A stretch of 64,000 nucleotides of DNA from Streptomyces griseoincarnatus (GTDB taxonomy: Bacteria; Actinomycetota; Actinomycetes; Streptomycetales; Streptomycetaceae): positions 1 to 64,000 of the forward strand of contig BMTH01000011.1 of NCBI GenBank assembly GCA_014649575.1, in the 5' to 3' direction. This document shows, piece after piece, positions 40,916 through 50,377 of this stretch (position 1 is its first letter; the number at the start of each line of letters is the position of its first letter). A program made the position numbers and the translations under genes. The notes beneath the pieces were generated by a model that saw nothing but the letters and a program-made list of their open reading frames with translations, did no database searches and was not told where the DNA came from.

Positions 40916-42355
40916 CTAGTCCTCCAGGGACGTCATCACATGCTTGATCCGCGTGTAGTCGTCGAAGCCGTAGGCCGACAGGTCCTTGCCGTAGCCCGAC
41001 TTCTTGAAGCCGCCGTGCGGCATCTCCGCGACCAGCGGGATGTGGGTGTTGATCCACACACAGCCGAAGTCCAGCTTCTTCGACATCCGCATCGCGCGGG
41101 CGTGGTCCTTGGTCCACACCGACGACGCCAGCGCGTACTCCACGCCGTTGGCGTACGCGACGGCCTGGTCCTCGTCCGTGAAGGACTGGACGGTGATGAC
41201 CGGGCCGAAGACCTCCTTCTGGATGATCTCGTCGTCCTGCTTGAGGCCCGAGACCACGGTCGGCGCGTAGAAGTAGCCCTTGTCGCCGACCCGCTTGCCG
41301 CCGGCCTCGACGCGCGCGTGGGCGGGCAGCCGCTCGATGAAGCTCTCGACCTGCTTGAGCTGGTTGGGGTTGTTGAGCGGGCCGTAGAGGACGTCCTCGT
41401 CGTCGGGCATGCCCGTCTTGATGTCGGAGGCTGCCTTGGCGAGCGCCTGGACGAACTCGTCGTGCACCGACTCGTGCACCAGCACGCGCGTGGCGGCCGT
41501 GCAGTCCTGGCCGGCGTTGAAGTAGCCCGCCTCGGAGATGCCCGCCACTGCCTTGGCGACGTCGACGTCCTCGAAGACGACGACCGGGGCCTTGCCGCCC
41601 AGCTCCAGGTGGACCCGCTTGAGGTCCTTGGACGCCGACTCGGCGACCGCCATGCCCGCGCGCACCGAGCCGGTGATGGAGGCCATCGCCGGGGTCGGGT
41701 GCTCGACCATCAGACGGCCGGTCTCACGGTCGCCGCAGACGACGTTGAAGACGCCCTTGGGCAGGATCGAGCCGAGGATCTCGGCGATCAGGACGGTGGA
41801 GGCCGGGGTGGTGTCCGAGGGCTTGAGGACGACCGTGTTGCCCGCGGCGATCGCCGGGGCGAACTTCCACACGGCCATCATCATCGGGTAGTTCCAGGGC
41901 GCGACCTGGGCGCAGACGCCGACCGGCTCACGGCGCACGAAGGAGGTCAGGCCCTCCATGTACTCGCCGGCGCCCTTGCCCTCGAGCATCCGCGCCGCGC
42001 CCGCGAAGAAGCGGATCTGGTCCACCATCGGCGGGATCTCCTCGGTGCGGGTCAGCCCGGTGGGCTTGCCCGTGTTCTCCACCTCGGCGGCGATGAGTTC
42101 CTCGGCGCGCTCCTCGAAGGCGTCCGCGACCTTCAGCAGCGCCCTCTGCCGCTCGGCCGGGGTGGTGTCGCGCCAGCCGGGAAAGGCCTCGGCGGCGGCC
42201 GCCATCGCGGCGTCGACGTCCGCGGCACCGGACAGCGGAGCCGTCGCGTACGCCTCGCCGGTCGCGGGATTGACCACCTCGGTGGTCCGTCCGTCGGCGG
42301 CGTCCCGGAACTCACCGCCGATGTAGTTGCGCAGACGACGCAGCTCGGTGCTCAC
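40916..42355 (-). CDS. Gamma-aminobutyraldehyde dehydrogenase
   Basis: An enzyme of 479 residues. VAPWNYPMMMAVWKF, LELGGKAPVVVFED and NAGQDCTAATRVLVHE are the cofactor, general-base and catalytic-Cys segments. It is a clear paralogue of the 34135 enzyme. It diverges from the Lrp/AsnC regulator and omega-aminotransferase pair, which suggests a putrescine route: transamination to 4-aminobutanal, then oxidation to GABA here. The start at 42355 begins MSTELRRLRNYI. Regulation by the adjacent Lrp protein from the 220-bp shared region is likely. Confidence 0.9.
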   Translation of the reverse strand: MSTELRRLRNYIGGEFRDAADGRTTEVVNPATGEAYATAPLSGAADVDAAMAAAAEAFPGWRDTTPAERQRALLKVADAFEERAEELIAAEVENTGKPTGLTRTEEIPPMVDQIRFFAGAARMLEGKGAGEYMEGLTSFVRREPVGVCAQVAPWNYPMMMAVWKFAPAIAAGNTVVLKPSDTTPASTVLIAEILGSILPKGVFNVVCGDRETGRLMVEHPTPAMASITGSVRAGMAVAESASKDLKRVHLELGGKAPVVVFEDVDVAKAVAGISEAGYFNAGQDCTAATRVLVHESVHDEFVQALAKAASDIKTGMPDDEDVLYGPLNNPNQLKQVESFIERLPAHARVEAGGKRVGDKGYFYAPTVVSGLKQDDEIIQKEVFGPVITVQSFTDEDQAVAYANGVEYALASSVWTKDHARAMRMSKKLDFGCVWINTHIPLVAEMPHGGFKKSGYGKDLSAYGFDDYTRIKHVMTSLED

Positions 42356-42574
42356 TGCAGGCCCTCCTGGTGTTCCTCGTGGGTGCCCGGGGTGTCGGGT
42401 GATTACGGGTAGAGGTGTCCAACCCCTGAGACACCCACCCTAGACGGACGGCTGACGTTTTCAACACCCCCGATCCCCCCGCATCTGCGAAATCCGCAAG
42501 CCTGAGCTTCGTTAACAACGGATTTCATCGATCGAGCCTTGCGAAACTGTCGATACGTCGTGCACAGTGACCTC

Positions 42575-43078
42575 GTGGCCAGTCGAAGCGCAGACCCCAA
42601 GGACTCCCGCGAGTCCAGATACGGCGGCGGACCGCAGTTGGACGCCGTCTCCCTCGCCATCATCGAGCAGCTCCAGGAGGACGGCCGCCGGCCGTACGCC
42701 GCGATCGGCAAGGCCGTGGGCCTGTCGGAGGCGGCCGTGCGCCAGCGGGTGCAGAAGCTGCTCGACCAGGGCGTGATGCAGATCGTCGCCGTCACGGACC
42801 CGCTCACCGTGGGCTTCCGCCGGCAGGCGATGGTCGGCGTCACCGTCGAGGGCGACGTGGAGGCCGTCGCCGACGCGCTGGCCGAGATGGCCGAATGCGA
42901 GTACGTGGTGATGACCGCCGGCTCCTTCGACCTGATGGTCGAGATCGTCTGCGAGGACGACGACCACCTGCTGGAGGTCATCAACAAGCGCATCCGCGCC
43001 GTGCCCGGTGTGCGCTCGACCGAGAGTTTCGTCTACCTCAAGCTCAAGAAGCAGACCTACATGTGGGGAACCCGATAA
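42575..43078 (+). CDS. Lrp/AsnC-family regulator of amine catabolism
   Basis: A regulator of 167 residues. The helix-turn-helix is at LQEDGRRPYAAIGKAVGLSEAAVRQRVQKL (split here at GKAVGLSEAAVRQ), with a RAM/ligand domain after it (VVMTAGSFDLMVEIVCEDD). GTG 42575 is chosen as start to match the usual length; there is no good Shine-Dalgarno, so a leaderless mRNA or the TTG at 42539 is possible. It is followed after 2 bp by the aminotransferase and divergent from the dehydrogenase. A homologue at this position in S. coelicolor has, as I recall, been linked to polyamine control. Confidence 0.85.
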   Translation: MASRSADPKDSRESRYGGGPQLDAVSLAIIEQLQEDGRRPYAAIGKAVGLSEAAVRQRVQKLLDQGVMQIVAVTDPLTVGFRRQAMVGVTVEGDVEAVADALAEMAECEYVVMTAGSFDLMVEIVCEDDDHLLEVINKRIRAVPGVRSTESFVYLKLKKQTYMWGTR

Positions 43079-43080
43079 CC

Positions 43081-44454
43081 GTGAGCACCGACACCCCCAA
43101 GGACCTCAGCAAGTCCGCGTACGACCACCTGTGGATGCACTTCACCCGCATGTCGTCGTACGAGAACGCGCCCGTCCCCACCATCGTCCGCGGTGAGGGC
43201 ACCCACATCTGGGACGACAAGGGCAGGCGCTACCTCGACGGCCTGGCGGGTCTGTTCGTGGTGCAGGCCGGCCACGGCCGCCAGGAGCTCGCCGAGACGG
43301 CCGCCAAGCAGGCGCGGGAGCTGGCGTTCTTCCCGGTCTGGTCCTACGCCCACCCCAAGGCCGTCGAGCTCGCGGAGCGGCTCGCGCACGAGGCCCCCGG
43401 CGACCTCAACAAGGTCTTCTTCACCACCGGCGGCGGCGAGGCGGTGGAGACCGCCTGGAAGCTCGCCAAGCAGTACTTCAAGCTGACCGGCAAGCCGACC
43501 AAGTACAAGGTCATCTCCCGCGCGGTCGCTTACCACGGCACCCCGCAGGGCGCCCTGTCCATCACGGGCCTGCCGGCCCTGAAGGCTCCCTTCGAGCCTC
43601 TGGTGCCGGGCGCGCACAAGGTGCCGAACACCAACATCTACCGGGCGCCGATCCACGGCGATGACCCGGAGGCGTTCGGCCGCTGGGCCGCCGACCAGAT
43701 CGAGCAGCAGATCCTCTTCGAGGGCCCGGACACGGTCGCCGCCGTCTTCCTGGAGCCCGTGCAGAACGCGGGCGGCTGCTTCCCGCCCCCGCCCGGCTAC
43801 TTCCGGCGGGTCCGCGAGATCTGCGACCAGTACGACGTGCTGCTGGTGTCCGACGAGGTCATCTGCGCCTTCGGCCGGCTCGGCACCACCTTCGCCTGCG
43901 ACAAGTTCGGTTACGTCCCGGACATGATCACCTGCGCCAAGGGCATGACCTCCGGCTACTCGCCGATCGGCGCGTGCATCGTCTCCGACCGGCTCGCCGA
44001 GCCGTTCTACCAGGGCGACAACACCTTCCTGCACGGCTACACCTTCGGCGGCCACCCGGTGTCGGCGGCGGTCGGTCTCGCCAACCTCGACCTGTTCGAG
44101 CGCGAGGGCCTCAACCAGCACGTCCTCGACAACGAGGGCGCGTTCCGCTCCACCCTGGAGAAGCTGCACGACCTGCCGATCGTCGGCGACGTCCGCGGTA
44201 ACGGCTTCTTCTACGGCATCGAGCTGGTCAAGGACAAGGCGACCAAGGAGTCCTTCGACGCCGACGAGACCGAGCGCGTGCTGTACGGCTTCCTGTCCAA
44301 GAAGCTGTTCGAGAACGGCCTGTACTGCCGTGCCGACGACCGCGGCGACCCGGTCATCCAGCTCGCGCCGCCGCTGATCTCGGACCAGGAGACGTTCGAG
44401 GAGATCGAGCAGATCCTGCGCGCGACCCTCACGGAGGCATGGACGAAGCTGTAG
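43081..44454 (+). CDS. Class III omega-aminotransferase (putrescine/polyamine type)
   Basis: A PLP enzyme of 457 residues. TTGGGEAVETAWKLAKQYF, LVSDEVICAFGRLG and ITCAKGMTSGYSPIGA with Lys287 (Schiff base) are present. The opening YDHLWMHFTRM is shared by putrescine/pyruvate-type transaminases. Starts at GTG 43081, 2 bp after the regulator stop, with GGGGAA about 10 nt upstream. With the divergent aldehyde dehydrogenase it would turn putrescine into GABA without the FAD oxidase. Substrate is inferred from context. Confidence 0.87.
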   Translation: MSTDTPKDLSKSAYDHLWMHFTRMSSYENAPVPTIVRGEGTHIWDDKGRRYLDGLAGLFVVQAGHGRQELAETAAKQARELAFFPVWSYAHPKAVELAERLAHEAPGDLNKVFFTTGGGEAVETAWKLAKQYFKLTGKPTKYKVISRAVAYHGTPQGALSITGLPALKAPFEPLVPGAHKVPNTNIYRAPIHGDDPEAFGRWAADQIEQQILFEGPDTVAAVFLEPVQNAGGCFPPPPGYFRRVREICDQYDVLLVSDEVICAFGRLGTTFACDKFGYVPDMITCAKGMTSGYSPIGACIVSDRLAEPFYQGDNTFLHGYTFGGHPVSAAVGLANLDLFEREGLNQHVLDNEGAFRSTLEKLHDLPIVGDVRGNGFFYGIELVKDKATKESFDADETERVLYGFLSKKLFENGLYCRADDRGDPVIQLAPPLISDQETFEEIEQILRATLTEAWTKL

Positions 44455-44520
44455 GCCGACGAGCTGATCGCGGACGTAGGCCGTCCGAGGTACCGATCTT
44501 CCCTTTGAATGATCAACACC

Positions 44521-44565
44521 GGCCCCGGTGCCGCCCGTTCGAGTGAGAAACGGCGTCCCGGGGCC
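44521..44565 (+). terminator. Hairpin after the aminotransferase gene
   Basis: GGCCCCGG (44521-44528) pairs with CCGGGGCC (44558-44565), and an inner CCGTT/AACGG stem is possible. It lies 67 bp after the stop and before the promoter region of the next operon. Confidence 0.5.
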
Positions 44566-44697
44566 GCGTGCTGTCCGACCGCCCGCCACCGCCTGCCTAG
44601 CGTGCCCAGTGACCGATCGGCCCGCCCTTCGTTCCCCCGGACGGGGGATAAACCCGAAGAGCGCACGGCATTTCCGATCCGAACCGAGGTGTACGCC

Positions 44698-45447
44698 ATG
44701 GTGGCCCCACCGGACAACGACGTGCTCTGGGCGCGCGCCCTGCACTTCCGTCACGACGACGGCTCGCCCGGCCTGAGCGGGGTCTCGCTCGGCGTCCGGG
44801 AGGGCGAGATCCTCGCCGTCTCAGGCCCGCGCGGCAGCGGCAAGTCGACCCTGCTGCGCTGCCTGTCCGGCCTGGTGCCCGCGAACGACGGCGAGGTCTG
44901 GTTCAACAGCGTGCCCGTGCACACCATGGGCCCGGCGGCCCGGGAGCGGCTGCGCCGCGACCGGTTCGGCTGGATCGACCCGGCCCCGGTGCTGGTGCCC
45001 GAGCTGAACGTCTGGGAGAACGCCGCGCTGCCCCTCATGCTGCGCGGCACCGGGCGCCGCCGCGCCAAGGCGGCCGCCCTGGAGTGGCTGGAGCGTCTCG
45101 ACGTCGGCGACCGGGCGCGCAGGCACCCCGTGGAGCTGACCCACGCGGAGCGCCAACGGGTGTGCATCGCCCGCGCGCTGGCCCCGGCGCCGTCGGTGCT
45201 GTTCGCCGACGAGCCGACCGCGCCGCTGCACCGCGTCGACCGCGCACACGTGCTGCGCACACTGACCACGGCTGCCCGCTCGCACGGCATCACCGTGGTT
45301 CTCGCGACGCACGAGGCGCGGACCGCGGCACTCGCCGACCGTACGGTGTCGCTGCTCGACGGGCGGTGCGTGCGGACCGTGCACCTCCCCCCGGTCTCCG
45401 GACCGGCCGAGTCGGAAGGCCGGGCGGCGTGCTCGCTCTCCGTCTGA
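44698..45447 (+). CDS. ABC transporter ATP-binding protein (MacB/LolD-like) with weak signature
   Basis: An ATPase of 249 residues. Walker A GPRGSGKST, Walker B SVLFADEPTAPLH and H-loop LATHEAR are intact. The usual LSGGQ signature reads LTHAE, and the helix after it is VCIARALAPAP. The class is that of ATPases partnering FtsX-like permeases. ATG 44698 with GAGG 7 nt upstream is preferred over an in-frame GTG at 44689. The stop overlaps the next gene by 19 bp, so the two form one complex. Confidence 0.8.
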   Translation: MVAPPDNDVLWARALHFRHDDGSPGLSGVSLGVREGEILAVSGPRGSGKSTLLRCLSGLVPANDGEVWFNSVPVHTMGPAARERLRRDRFGWIDPAPVLVPELNVWENAALPLMLRGTGRRRAKAAALEWLERLDVGDRARRHPVELTHAERQRVCIARALAPAPSVLFADEPTAPLHRVDRAHVLRTLTTAARSHGITVVLATHEARTAALADRTVSLLDGRCVRTVHLPPVSGPAESEGRAACSLSV

Positions 45448-46760
45448 GCCTCGGGGCCCAGCCCGCCGTCCAGGTCCGCCGGCTCCTCGTCGCGAGCGCC
45501 TCGGCCGGCACGGGTTTCCTGCTGCTGAGTGCACTCGGCCACGCGCTGAGCCACCCCGACCCCGCCGCCTCCGCGCTCCGGCTGGCCTGGTGCACGGCCC
45601 CGCTGGCGGCCACCGTCTATCTCGCGGTCGCGGTCGCCCGCACCGATCCCGCGACCCGGCCCCGGCCCGGTCTGTCGGCGGTCGGGCTCGGCCCGGTCAA
45701 GCTGATGGCCGTCTCCGCGGCGACCACGGCCCTGTCCTGTGTACTCGGTTCGGTGCTGGCGCTGCTGGTCTTCCTCCAGTTGCGCGGCGACCTGACCGGC
45801 ATGTCCCTCGGCGGGGACGCGCAGGAGTTCCTGGCCGCCGGGCGTCCCCTGCCGCTGCCGGCCGCTCTGACACTGCTGGCCCTGGTGCCGCTGAGCGCGT
45901 CGGCCGCGGCGGCGATGACGCTGCGGCCGCGCGAGCCTGTTTCGGGCGCGGGCCGGGCGGCACGGGCGTACGGCCGGTTCGGCGCCTATCGGCGCACCCC
46001 GGTGCGGGAGTCCTTCGGCGCGTACGGGCGGTTCGGCCGGCAGCTCGGGGCCGCCGCGCGCGGGCGGCGCACGGACACGGAGGCGCCCGCGCGGGAACAG
46101 GACGGAGCACCGGCCGACGCGGCCGAGGTCACCGGCGCGGAGGCCGCCGACGGCTCCCCCGCCGTCGTCCCGCCCCCGGTACCGACCACCGCCCCGTCGG
46201 GGCTGCCCTGGGGGATCGCGGTGCTCGCGGTGGGGCTGGCGGTGGAGGCGCTGACGAGCCGTACCGGCTCCGAGGGCGGTCCGGCGGCGTTCCTCGGGCT
46301 GGCCCTCACCTCTCTCGGACTGGCCCTGGTCGGCCCCGGGCTCACCCATCTGTGCGGCCGGCTGCTCCAGGCGGTGCGGCCGGGTGCGCTGCGGCTGCTG
46401 GCCGGGCGGGTGCTGATGACGGAGGCGGCGCGCATCGGACGCCCGCTGGGCGTGGTCTGTGCCGTGGTGTCGGCCGCGTACGCGATGGCGTCGCTGCACG
46501 ACCGGGACGACCCGTCGGCCGGTCCGCTCGTGGTGCTCGGGGTGCTGCTGGTGGCCGGCTGCACGGTGGCGACGCTGCTCACCGCGGCCGTCGAGGCGAA
46601 GCAGGCGCACGCGGACACCACGGCCTCGCTGCGGCGGCTGGGGGCGCCCGCGGGGACACTGCGCCGGGCCGCTGCCCTGCGCGCGGCCGCGCTGCTCGCC
46701 CTGTTCGGGCCGCTCACCGTGGCGGTGGCCGAGCTGTCGGCGTGGCCGCTGGGCGGCTGA
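45429..46760 (+). CDS. FtsX-like ABC transporter permease
   Basis: A membrane protein of 443 residues starting at a GTG inside the ATPase gene. About eight hydrophobic segments are visible in two groups, separated by a charged, Ala/Pro-rich cytoplasmic stretch (about 170-255, with repeated AYGRFG). The C-terminal part (AAVEAKQAHADTTASLRRLGAPAGTLRR) is the coupling segment typical of FtsX/MacB-type permeases. It has no large extracellular domain, unlike MacB. Probably a mechanotransmission-type or export complex; substrate unknown. Confidence 0.75.
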   Translation: MLALRLSLGAQPAVQVRRLLVASASAGTGFLLLSALGHALSHPDPAASALRLAWCTAPLAATVYLAVAVARTDPATRPRPGLSAVGLGPVKLMAVSAATTALSCVLGSVLALLVFLQLRGDLTGMSLGGDAQEFLAAGRPLPLPAALTLLALVPLSASAAAAMTLRPREPVSGAGRAARAYGRFGAYRRTPVRESFGAYGRFGRQLGAAARGRRTDTEAPAREQDGAPADAAEVTGAEAADGSPAVVPPPVPTTAPSGLPWGIAVLAVGLAVEALTSRTGSEGGPAAFLGLALTSLGLALVGPGLTHLCGRLLQAVRPGALRLLAGRVLMTEAARIGRPLGVVCAVVSAAYAMASLHDRDDPSAGPLVVLGVLLVAGCTVATLLTAAVEAKQAHADTTASLRRLGAPAGTLRRAAALRAAALLALFGPLTVAVAELSAWPLGG

Positions 46761-46860
46761 GCCGAGACGGCCGAAAAAACCTTCCCCCTGGGCGATGAGT
46801 TCCGCTCGGCCCCGGGGTCTACCCCCTCGAACGGCAACACTTACAGGGAGAGGCCCCGTC

Positions 46861-47268
46861 ATGTACCAGCAGATGATCTTCGTGAACCTGCCCGTCGAGA
46901 ACATCGACGCGTCGCGGACGTTCTACACGGCGCTCGGCTACTCCATCAACGAGCAGTTCAGCGACGAGTCCACGGCGTCCGTCGTGATCAGCGACACGAT
47001 CATCGCGATGCTGCTGACGAAGGAGAAGTACGCGCAGTTCACGAAGAAGGAGATCGCGGACGCCCGCACGAGCAGCGAGGTGCTGCTGGCGCTGAGCGCC
47101 GAGAGCCGGGAGAAGGTCGACGAGCTGGTGGAGAAGGCCCTGGCGGCGGGCGGCTCCGTGGCCGGCGACACCCAGGACCTCGGCTTCATGTACGGCCGCT
47201 CCTTCGACGACCTCGACGGCCACACCTGGGAGGTCGTCTGGATGGACCCGGCGGCCGTGGAGGGCTGA
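46861..47268 (+). CDS. VOC-superfamily (glyoxalase/bleomycin-resistance fold) protein
   Basis: A small soluble protein of 135 residues with two beta-alpha-beta-beta-beta units: MIFVNLPVENIDASRTFYTALGY and FMYGRSFDDLDGHTWEVVWMD. The usual first metal His is replaced in the N-terminal strand, while DLDGHTWEVVW keeps the C-terminal His/Glu pattern. Function within the superfamily is unknown; this type is often annotated as a lactoylglutathione-lyase-like stress protein. AGGGAG lies 12 nt before the ATG. Confidence 0.8.
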   Translation: MYQQMIFVNLPVENIDASRTFYTALGYSINEQFSDESTASVVISDTIIAMLLTKEKYAQFTKKEIADARTSSEVLLALSAESREKVDELVEKALAAGGSVAGDTQDLGFMYGRSFDDLDGHTWEVVWMDPAAVEG

Positions 47269-47282
47269 GGCCAACGTAGGGT

Positions 47283-47308
47283 GGCGGCAGGGTTGTCGCC
47301 CTGCCGCC
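47283..47308 (+). terminator. Terminator after the VOC gene
   Basis: A perfect 10-bp stem (47283-47292 with 47299-47308, 6-nt loop) 15 bp after the stop. Confidence 0.75.
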
Positions 47309-47443
47309 GTCCCAACTGCGCCTCCGTTCACGGTCGGTGACCGTTCTCGGACGCTGCGGCCGGATCGATGCGGTCCCAAGGGCGCGTAAACGTGCGGGTG
47401 GTTAACAAATAGGCAAAGCCCGGGTCCCCGGTAGGCATATGCG

Positions 47444-47471
47444 TTGACACTACTTATGCGGCGCTTATAGA
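47444..47471 (+). promoter_or_regulatory. Promoter of the LAETG surface protein
   Basis: TTGACA (47444-47449), a 16-nt spacer and TATAGA (47466-47471) give a near-consensus housekeeping promoter inside an unusually AT-rich stretch. The 80-nt leader that follows has no further clear motif. Confidence 0.7.
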
Positions 47472-47552
47472 CCTGGGAGCCTCATGGGAGTGCTGATTCT
47501 CCATCACGCCTCCCTCAACCCCCCGCATTTGCGCATCATGTAAAGGACAAAC

Positions 47553-48257
47553 GTGGCAGTTCTGTCCGTATCACGCCGTACCGTGACCCGCTCCGTGCGC
47601 GCCCTCGGTGTCGTCTCCGCGTCCGCCGCGCTCGCGCTCGGTGCCGCCGGCAACGCCGCGGCGTGCAACATCAACGAGTTCTCGGCCGAGGCCAAGTGCG
47701 ACGGTGACAAGGGCGTCATCACCGTCACCGACGTCGACCCGGCCGGCGTCCCCGCGACCGTGACCGTGTTCCTGCAGAACAACGGCGCCGACATCGAGAA
47801 GGTCGGCGAGCAGGTGGTCCGGGGTTCCAAGGAGGGCACCACCATCACCTTCGAGGAGGACTGGAAGCCCAACGCCGAGTACCGCATCCACGTCACGGCC
47901 AAGCCGTACGTGGACGAGGACATCAAGCCGAACCTGGTGACGCCGTCGACGCCGTGCAAGGAGGACGAGGAGGAGTCCCCGGCCCCCGAGCCGACGCCGT
48001 CGGAGGAGACCTCGGCCCCGGCCGAGGAGAGCGAGGAGCCGAGCCCGGCCCCGTCGGAGAGCGAGAGCGAGAGCGCCGCTCCCCCGGCGGACACGTCGGA
48101 CAACGCCCCGTCCCCGGCCGGTGAGTCCAACCTCGCCGAGACCGGCGCCAACTCCAACACCGGTGTGATCGCCGGTGTCGCGGCCGCCCTGGTCGCCATC
48201 GGTGGCGGCGCCGTCTTCTTCGGCATGCGCCGCCGCGGGGCGAACAGCCAGCGCTGA
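47553..48257 (+). CDS. LAETG-anchored cell-surface protein (sortase substrate)
   Basis: A secreted protein of 234 residues. A signal peptide (cleavage near residue 37, GNAAA-C) leads a beta-rich domain of about 100 residues with two Cys (KCDGDKG and TPCKEDE). An acidic Glu/Ser/Pro spacer follows (about 140-190), then LAETG at 194-198, a hydrophobic segment and an RRR tail. LAXTG is the motif preferred by Streptomyces class E sortases. The spacer should carry the domain across the wall. No sortase gene is adjacent. GTG start with AAGGA 6 nt upstream. Confidence 0.88.
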   Translation: MAVLSVSRRTVTRSVRALGVVSASAALALGAAGNAAACNINEFSAEAKCDGDKGVITVTDVDPAGVPATVTVFLQNNGADIEKVGEQVVRGSKEGTTITFEEDWKPNAEYRIHVTAKPYVDEDIKPNLVTPSTPCKEDEEESPAPEPTPSEETSAPAEESEEPSPAPSESESESAAPPADTSDNAPSPAGESNLAETGANSNTGVIAGVAAALVAIGGGAVFFGMRRRGANSQR

Positions 48258-48275
48258 CGCCTCACGGAAACGCCT

Positions 48276-48307
48276 GCGGCCCGTCCCCGAGACCGGGGGC
48301 GGGCCGC
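48276..48307. terminator. Bidirectional terminator after the LAETG gene
   Basis: A 13-bp stem with one G-T pair (48276-48288 with 48295-48307, 6-nt loop) between convergent genes. Confidence 0.78.
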
Positions 48308-48325
48308 TCGCCGTCGAGGTGGCCG

Positions 48326-49123
48326 TCAGCCGAACGTGGCCCGCTCCAGCCAGTGTTCGAGCACCGCGCGCTCACCGAGGACCTCGATGCGGGGGTCGTC
48401 CAGCGGGACGCGGCGGTAGAAGGCGAGCAGCACCCAGGTGAGCGGCCCGCGCAGCGCGACCGTGGCCTTCTCGTGGCCATGACTCCAGGACACCCCCTCC
48501 TCGTCCAGCCTGATCAGCCACTCCGCTGCTCCGTCGGGCGCGGTGTCGGTGGCGTGCAGATGGATCGTGCGCAGGGGTCCGCGCAGCCCGTGCACCTCGT
48601 CGTCGGGCAGTGTCCGCTGCGCCCACTCCACGATCTCCAGCCACTCGTCCACCGCGTCGGCGGCCACCTCGGGCGCGACGTCGTAGGGCAGTCCGGCGGC
48701 GAGCGTGGCGTCCGCGCGGTGCACGGTCACCTCATGGGTCATACGGCGGGCCCAGAAGCCCGCGTTCCCGACGCCCGCCCAGCTCCACACCCGGGCGTCC
48801 GGCCCGGCCTCCCTCAGCGCGCCGACGACGAGGTCGCCGCTCTCCGCCAGCCAGGCGTCCAGCGCGGCGGCGTCCCCGCGCGCCTCGGGCCCGTCGAAGC
48901 CCGGCACGTCCTCCTCGGGGGTCTCCTTCTCGGCCCCGGTCCGCACCATCAGGGCCACCCAGCGCAGGGCGCCGCCGAGATGCCGTACGAGCTGTTCCAG
49001 TGACCAGTCGGGCGTGGTCGGCACGGCGCGGGACAGGTCCGTCCCCGAGGTCACCACCGACCTCAACTCACCGACCTGATGGGCGATCTCGTCGCAGTAG
49101 CGCTCGTGGGCCAGACGTGTCAT
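48326..49123 (-). CDS. DinB-like / mycothiol-dependent maleylpyruvate isomerase N-terminal domain protein
   Basis: A protein of 265 residues. The N-terminal four-helix bundle has three candidate metal His: H near residue 47 (VRHLGGALRWV), and H-x3-H in RRMTHEVTVHRADA. A C-terminal SCP2-like domain follows (LRTIHLHATD...WSHGHEKATVALRGPL). Members use mycothiol or bacillithiol, but this subgroup has no assigned reaction. The ATG at 49123 has AGGGTGA close upstream; a GTG at 49132 is the alternative. It stands between a terminator and the thiamine transporter genes. Confidence 0.8.
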   Translation of the reverse strand: MTRLAHERYCDEIAHQVGELRSVVTSGTDLSRAVPTTPDWSLEQLVRHLGGALRWVALMVRTGAEKETPEEDVPGFDGPEARGDAAALDAWLAESGDLVVGALREAGPDARVWSWAGVGNAGFWARRMTHEVTVHRADATLAAGLPYDVAPEVAADAVDEWLEIVEWAQRTLPDDEVHGLRGPLRTIHLHATDTAPDGAAEWLIRLDEEGVSWSHGHEKATVALRGPLTWVLLAFYRRVPLDDPRIEVLGERAVLEHWLERATFG

Positions 49124-49147
49124 GCCGCTCACCCTAGACAGCGACGA

Positions 49148-50377
<1,230 letters not shown>

